Positions 6,141 through 9,630 of a stretch of DNA of 9,630 nt are shown one piece after another. Numbering within the stretch: the stretch's first letter is position 1; every line of letters starts with the position of its first letter. The position numbers and the translations under genes were made by a program. The stretch comes from Candidatus Brocadiaceae bacterium (lineage in GTDB: Bacteria; Planctomycetota; Brocadiia; SM23-32). The notes under the pieces were generated by a model, which saw only the letters and a list, made by a program, of their open reading frames with translations, had not been told where the DNA came from and did no database searches. The stretch covers positions 1 to 9,630 of the forward strand of contig PUNP01000765.1 of assembly GCA_003551785.1 (NCBI GenBank). Reading direction: 5' to 3'.

Positions 6141-6158
6141 ACCAACCGGAGCCATTTT

Positions 6159-7514
6159 ATGGATAAATCTCGCAGCTTAGAATGCACGATAAAAGCCAAA
6201 AACTGCCTCATTGAAAACGTTCGCTTCGTCGATGGGAGCAGGCATTTGGACGAGACAGAAACCGACATACTGCTCAGCGACGGCAGAATCAAAAAAATCG
6301 CCCCCCATCCGCTGAATTCCGACCTGATTATTGAAACAGAGCAAGAATATGTCCGAATCGACGCTAAAGGGCTATGGCTATGGCCGGGATTAGTCGACGG
6401 CCATGTCCACTTACGTGAACCGGGATATGAACACAAAGAAACTTTCGCTTCCGGATGCCGCGCCGCAGCTTGCGGCGGCTATACCACCGTGATATGTGAA
6501 CCTAACACCAATCCCCCCCTGGCCTCTGCCTGCGTTATTAACGAAGCAGCACGTAAATCTAAAAATGACGGCTGTGTTAACGTCCTTTTTAAAGCCGCAA
6601 TGACACACAATCGTGAAGGCCGACGCGTCGCCGAATATCAGGAATTCAAAGGTACCTCCGATGTCGTTGCACTCAGCGACGACGGCGACCCCGTGAGCTC
6701 GGCACTGTTGTCGGATATGGTCTGCCGTGAGGCCGCCAAAACCCCCTTCGTCCTTAGCCCGCATTGTGAAGACTCGGAAAGGGTTATTTCTGATTATGAG
6801 TCCGGTGCTTATCCCGGTTTCAAACGTACGCTCCCATACCATAACGAAACCTTATACGTGGAAAGAGATGCCCGATGCGCCTTGAAACACGGCTGCAAAA
6901 TACATTTTAGCCATTTGAGCTTCGAGTCCTCTGTCAGCTTAATATCCGACATCAGAAACTCGCCCTCACTAAAATCGAACATAACCTGTGAAGTAACTCC
7001 GCACCATCTGCTGCTCTCAGAACGTGACTACACACCGGGAAAAACGCCGAGAGTCAACCCGCCCTTGAGATCTAAAAATGATGTTGCTGCTCTGCAGGAA
7101 GCACTAAAAGACGGACGTATAGACGCTATAGGAAGCGACCATGCCCCGCACTCACATTCGGAGAAATTGCAGGGTGCTATGGGGTTTATCGGTTTGGAAA
7201 CCTCCCTTGCACTTATTCTGACCCACTTCGTCAGGCCGGGGCATATTACCCCTTTGGATGCATGCAGGCTGCTGAGCAGCGCGCCCGCTATAATCTTTAA
7301 CATTCATGGCGGCTCAGCTATTGAAGGACAAAGCGCAGACCTGGTGCTTATTGATCCGCATAGAAGATGGGAGGTAGATTCGGAGAATTTCTACTCAAAA
7401 TCAAAAAATACACCTTTTGAAGGTCACCAACTGATCGGGAAAGCTATAGGAACTATAGTTAAGGGAAAATTTGTATTCGCTGATATCTCGTTAAAAAACA
7501 GGATAGTTAATTAA
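6159..7514 (+). CDS. pyrC: Dihydroorotase (pyrimidine biosynthesis, third step)
   Basis: This 451-residue amidohydrolase should cyclise N-carbamoyl-L-aspartate to dihydroorotate in the cytoplasm. The landmarks are complete: DGHVHLREPG at 80-89 with metal ligands H82 and H84 and substrate Arg R86; EPNTNPP; SDDG with D174; PHCED with H202; FSHLS with H252; and GSDHAPH at 325-331 with catalytic D327. The Asp in SDDG, at the position of the carboxylated Lys of the E. coli type, fits the class I dihydroorotases found in many bacteria and in multifunctional CAD-like enzymes. The ATG follows GGAG (6148-6151) with 7 bases between. The gene starts 18 nt after the mutase-like gene and ends 17 nt before the oxidoreductase gene, so the three are probably co-transcribed. 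No other pyrimidine gene is in the window. Confidence 0.95.
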   Translation: MDKSRSLECTIKAKNCLIENVRFVDGSRHLDETETDILLSDGRIKKIAPHPLNSDLIIETEQEYVRIDAKGLWLWPGLVDGHVHLREPGYEHKETFASGCRAAACGGYTTVICEPNTNPPLASACVINEAARKSKNDGCVNVLFKAAMTHNREGRRVAEYQEFKGTSDVVALSDDGDPVSSALLSDMVCREAAKTPFVLSPHCEDSERVISDYESGAYPGFKRTLPYHNETLYVERDARCALKHGCKIHFSHLSFESSVSLISDIRNSPSLKSNITCEVTPHHLLLSERDYTPGKTPRVNPPLRSKNDVAALQEALKDGRIDAIGSDHAPHSHSEKLQGAMGFIGLETSLALILTHFVRPGHITPLDACRLLSSAPAIIFNIHGGSAIEGQSADLVLIDPHRRWEVDSENFYSKSKNTPFEGHQLIGKAIGTIVKGKFVFADISLKNRIVN

Positions 7515-7531
7515 GGAGTGGAAGAATAATA

Positions 7532-8728
7532 ATGAATGATAAAGATAAGATACGATTAGGAATTATCGGAATCACCGGTCGTGGCAAGCTGGCAGTCATC
7601 TGGGACACTGATGAACCCCGGGCCGTTATTGCCGGTGGTATGGACTTACATGACGACGCACTCAGAGATTTCCAAGAGGCTTATGGCCCCGACGTATTAA
7701 TTACGAAAAACGCAGATGAACTGATTGAATCTCCTGACATTGACGCTATAGCGGTAATGAGCCCCGATTGGACACATGAGGGCTATGTGATAAAGGCGTT
7801 CGAGGCCGGGAAGCATGTTTTTTGTGAAAAGCCTATGGCTATCTCTATAGATGGATGCGATCGGATGCTTGAGGCCTGGAAAAAATCCGGGAAAAAATTT
7901 ATGGTCGGATTCAATATGCGCTACATGAATATGTTTCGTACGATGAAGGATATCGTCGATTCAGGTACTATAGGAGAAATTAAAAATGTCTGGTGCCGCC
8001 ATTTTGTGGGATTTGGTGGGGAAGTTTATTATCACGACTGGCATGCAAACAGTAAATATTCAAATGGACTGCTGCTGCAAAAAGCCTCCCATGATATTGA
8101 CATGATCCATTGGATCGCCGGTGAATATACCGAAGCCGTATGCGGTATGGGTGGATTGGACTATTACGGAGGCGATAAACCGAACGGGCTGACATGCCCC
8201 CGGTGCGATGAAAAAGATATCTGCCCGGAGTTCCAGACTAATGCTAAAACCAGCAAAGATACAAATCAGATGGAGATGTGCGTTTTCAGGAAAGAGGTCG
8301 ATGTTGAAGACAACTCTTCCGTTCTCATGCGGTTAAACGGCGGGATCAAGGCCGTATATATGCAATGCCACTTCGCTCCGGAAACATGGCGTAATTACAC
8401 CTTTATTGGTACTGAAGGGCGAATGGAGAACGTTGATAAAAATTCCAAAGTAATCGTTAAACTGCGCGACCATTCCAAAAGAACTCAGAACCTTGCCGAC
8501 AGGGTTTACGATGTTAAGCAGGCCAAAGGCGGCCATGGCGGAGCTGACCCTCTCGTCTGTAAAGATTTTATCGACATGATATTATCAAATACCCGCCCGG
8601 TCGCCACTCCCCTGGCAGGCAGGATGAGCGTGGCCGCCGGCTGCGCCGCAACGGAATCTATCCGAAATAATTCAGAACTTGTTGAAATCCCCCCTGTTCC
8701 AAAACACCTGCAAGGCTTTGTCTTTTGA
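7532..8728 (+). CDS. Gfo/Idh/MocA-family NAD(P)-dependent oxidoreductase with a four-Cys motif
   Basis: This 398-residue protein has an N-terminal Rossmann fold with the dinucleotide loop GITGRGK (13-19) and the family's CEKP (98-101). The C-terminal substrate domain contains K184 and the HDIDMIHW helix (187-194), which carries the His/Asp pair expected in the active site. Enzymes of this family oxidise or reduce sugars, inositols and related polyols; the substrate here cannot be read from the sequence. An insert contains C222, C225, C231 and C250 (C-x2-C-x5-C-x18-C), a plausible zinc or iron-sulfur site. I recall similar Cys-rich inserts in a subset of uncharacterised family members. AAGGAG (7513-7518) overlaps the dihydroorotase stop codon and lies 13 bases from the ATG, slightly far but consistent with translation within one operon. 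It is the last gene of the co-directional group. Confidence 0.9.
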   Translation: MNDKDKIRLGIIGITGRGKLAVIWDTDEPRAVIAGGMDLHDDALRDFQEAYGPDVLITKNADELIESPDIDAIAVMSPDWTHEGYVIKAFEAGKHVFCEKPMAISIDGCDRMLEAWKKSGKKFMVGFNMRYMNMFRTMKDIVDSGTIGEIKNVWCRHFVGFGGEVYYHDWHANSKYSNGLLLQKASHDIDMIHWIAGEYTEAVCGMGGLDYYGGDKPNGLTCPRCDEKDICPEFQTNAKTSKDTNQMEMCVFRKEVDVEDNSSVLMRLNGGIKAVYMQCHFAPETWRNYTFIGTEGRMENVDKNSKVIVKLRDHSKRTQNLADRVYDVKQAKGGHGGADPLVCKDFIDMILSNTRPVATPLAGRMSVAAGCAATESIRNNSELVEIPPVPKHLQGFVF

Positions 8729-8838
8729 ACTGAACCTTTAGCAATGATAGGCGGGGGTGGCTTTACAATAAATGCTGACAGATAATTTTTAGTGAACATT
8801 TCTCTCAGTTCCCCCACTAATAAAATGATATGAACCCG

Positions 8839-8844
8839 TATAAT
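8839..8844 (+). promoter_or_regulatory. Perfect -10 box (TATAAT) before the lipoprotein gene
   Basis: TATAAT lies 10 bases upstream of the AGGAGG ribosome binding site in the 138-nt gap after the oxidoreductase gene. No good -35 box is present at 16-18 bases upstream (ACTAAT is the closest at 17), so an activator or extended contacts would be needed. The box suggests the lipoprotein gene has its own promoter with a very short leader. Confidence 0.35.
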
Positions 8845-8854
8845 AAAACAAAGC

Positions 8855-8860
8855 AGGAGG
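8855..8860 (+). promoter_or_regulatory. Strong Shine-Dalgarno sequence AGGAGG without a standard start codon after it
   Basis: AGGAGG is followed by TAGTTA and then ATA (8867-8869), which is in the lipoprotein frame. No ATG, GTG or TTG occurs in that frame before 8969. The nearest TTG (8877-8879) is 16 bases away and one base out of frame. Confidence 0.6.
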
Positions 8861-8866
8861 TAGTTA

Positions 8867-9630
8867 ATAGTTTTTATTGAAAACATATCAAATTTAGCTA
8901 TATTTTGCATAATATCCCTTTCCTTCCTCGTAACGGGGTGTCAAACGGAAGATCAGCATTACTCCGGTATGGAGGACCAGGGAATACAGGTAGAAACAGA
9001 TACCCCTACATCCCCCTCTCCTTCCGGTCCTGCAGCTGGACAACAAGAACCGAGCGGTGAGCAGGCTCCCTCAGAAATAAACGATGGATTGGAAGCCCTA
9101 GCCTCGGAACCTGACAGCGGGGAAGTTCCCGCCGAATCTCCCCTTGAAGAACAGACAGGCATGGTATCTGAACCACAAGAACAGGAAGGTGAGCATGAAC
9201 AGGATTCATTAGCGACCGCCCCATCGGATACCCCCCAGCCGTACCCTTCCACTGAGCGCGAGAGCTTTTCTCCGGATCAAACTGACACGGAAGGGACAAG
9301 CTTAATTGAGGAATCTGATTACAGCCCTGAAACTGTGCTGGCGACTGTAAACAGCGAAGACATCCTCTTTCAGGACCTGTATGAAGAATTTAATCGTCTG
9401 CCGCCGGACGAACAGAACCGTCTACGCAACCGATTGCACAAGCTGCTTGAAGAAATGATAAAAAAAGAATTGATAATTCAAAAGGCGCATGAAAAAGATA
9501 TAGTTTATTCTGAACGTTATCAGCAAAATGCAGCCGAACTGGAAGCATCACCTGAAGGAGATAATATGGACGATGAGGAAATCAAACAAACCGCCCTCAT
9601 AGGAACCTTTATTGAAGAACTGACAAGCGA
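8867..9630 (+). CDS. Lipoprotein with acidic linker and SurA/PrsA-like N-terminal domain, partial (continues past window)
   Basis: The reading frame encodes a hydrophobic segment ending in the lipobox VTGC (Cys codon 8939-8941), so the product should be lipid-anchored outside the cytoplasm. About 130 residues of Glu/Pro/Ser/Asp-rich linker follow, with one Arg and no Lys. From about 9328 the sequence VLATVNSEDILFQDLYEEF and the helix LLEEMIKKELIIQKAHEKDI resemble the N-terminal chaperone domain of SurA/PrsA-type peptidyl-prolyl isomerases. The isomerase domain, if present, lies beyond the window. The start is uncertain. Literal reading gives ATA at 8867 or ATT at 8876, and the first standard start is ATG 8969, which would lose the signal peptide. 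One extra A in the run at 8880-8883 would create TTG (8877) followed by MKNISNLAIFCII, a normal lipoprotein signal. The frame stays open to the right edge. Confidence 0.7.
   Translation, partial: MVFIENISNLAIFCIISLSFLVTGCQTEDQHYSGMEDQGIQVETDTPTSPSPSGPAAGQQEPSGEQAPSEINDGLEALASEPDSGEVPAESPLEEQTGMVSEPQEQEGEHEQDSLATAPSDTPQPYPSTERESFSPDQTDTEGTSLIEESDYSPETVLATVNSEDILFQDLYEEFNRLPPDEQNRLRNRLHKLLEEMIKKELIIQKAHEKDIVYSERYQQNAAELEASPEGDNMDDEEIKQTALIGTFIEELTS

Noticed and set aside
8748..8818. G-run (GGGGG) and C-run (CCCCC) in the gap after the oxidoreductase, as a terminator
   Set aside because: The arms are more than 45 bases apart, pair over only a few bases, and no T-run follows.
8959..9299. Two minus-strand open frames rich in Ser, Gly and Pro
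   Set aside because: They are the antisense of the acidic Pro/Ser/Glu linker, where biased codons suppress stops on the opposite strand.

Overview
The window looks like ordinary bacterial chromosome of moderate GC content, from a diderm-type heterotroph. It carries a cell-elongation or division transpeptidase, a lipoprotein of the SurA/PrsA foldase type and a pyrimidine biosynthesis gene. The intergenic stretches hold short palindromic repeats, and one of them reads as MTGILPVQSARRDA when translated. I associate translated repeats of that kind with Planctomycetota, Verrucomicrobiota/Lentisphaerota and similar candidate-phylum genomes, from memory only. Placement in or near the PVC group is therefore a low-confidence guess. 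There is no rRNA, tRNA, transposase, phage gene or CRISPR array.

Layout. Positions 1-477 are non-coding and rich in hairpins. A class B penicillin-binding protein occupies 478-2343 (+). Positions 2344-2912 are a repeat-rich gap with a strong 54-nt stem-loop, a double-hairpin repeat and a possible 39-aa membrane peptide. A membrane-anchored metallophosphoesterase lies on the minus strand (2913-3899), divergent from a co-directional plus-strand group: FxsA-family membrane protein (4030-4542), phosphohexomutase-like protein (4602-6140), dihydroorotase (6159-7514) and Gfo/Idh/MocA oxidoreductase (7532-8728). The gaps in this group are 59, 18 and 17 nt, so at least the last three genes probably form one transcript. 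After a 138-nt gap with its own TATAAT box, an acidic lipoprotein with a SurA/PrsA-like domain begins and runs off the right edge.

How the genes fit together. The penicillin-binding protein and the lipoprotein are envelope functions. The dihydroorotase catalyses the third step of UMP synthesis and keeps all its metal-binding residues. The oxidoreductase acts on an unknown, probably sugar-like substrate. I see no pathway that ties the whole group together.

The most unusual item is the phosphohexomutase-like protein. It keeps the fold signature and the three-Asp metal loop, but the phosphoserine, sugar-specificity and C-terminal phosphate-binding loops are all altered, and it has an N-terminal Cys-containing extension. 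It may be a pseudoenzyme or a neofunctionalised family member. A second oddity is the lipoprotein, which has a strong Shine-Dalgarno sequence and a clear lipobox but no ATG/GTG/TTG start in frame. I do not see a complete undescribed multi-gene system.
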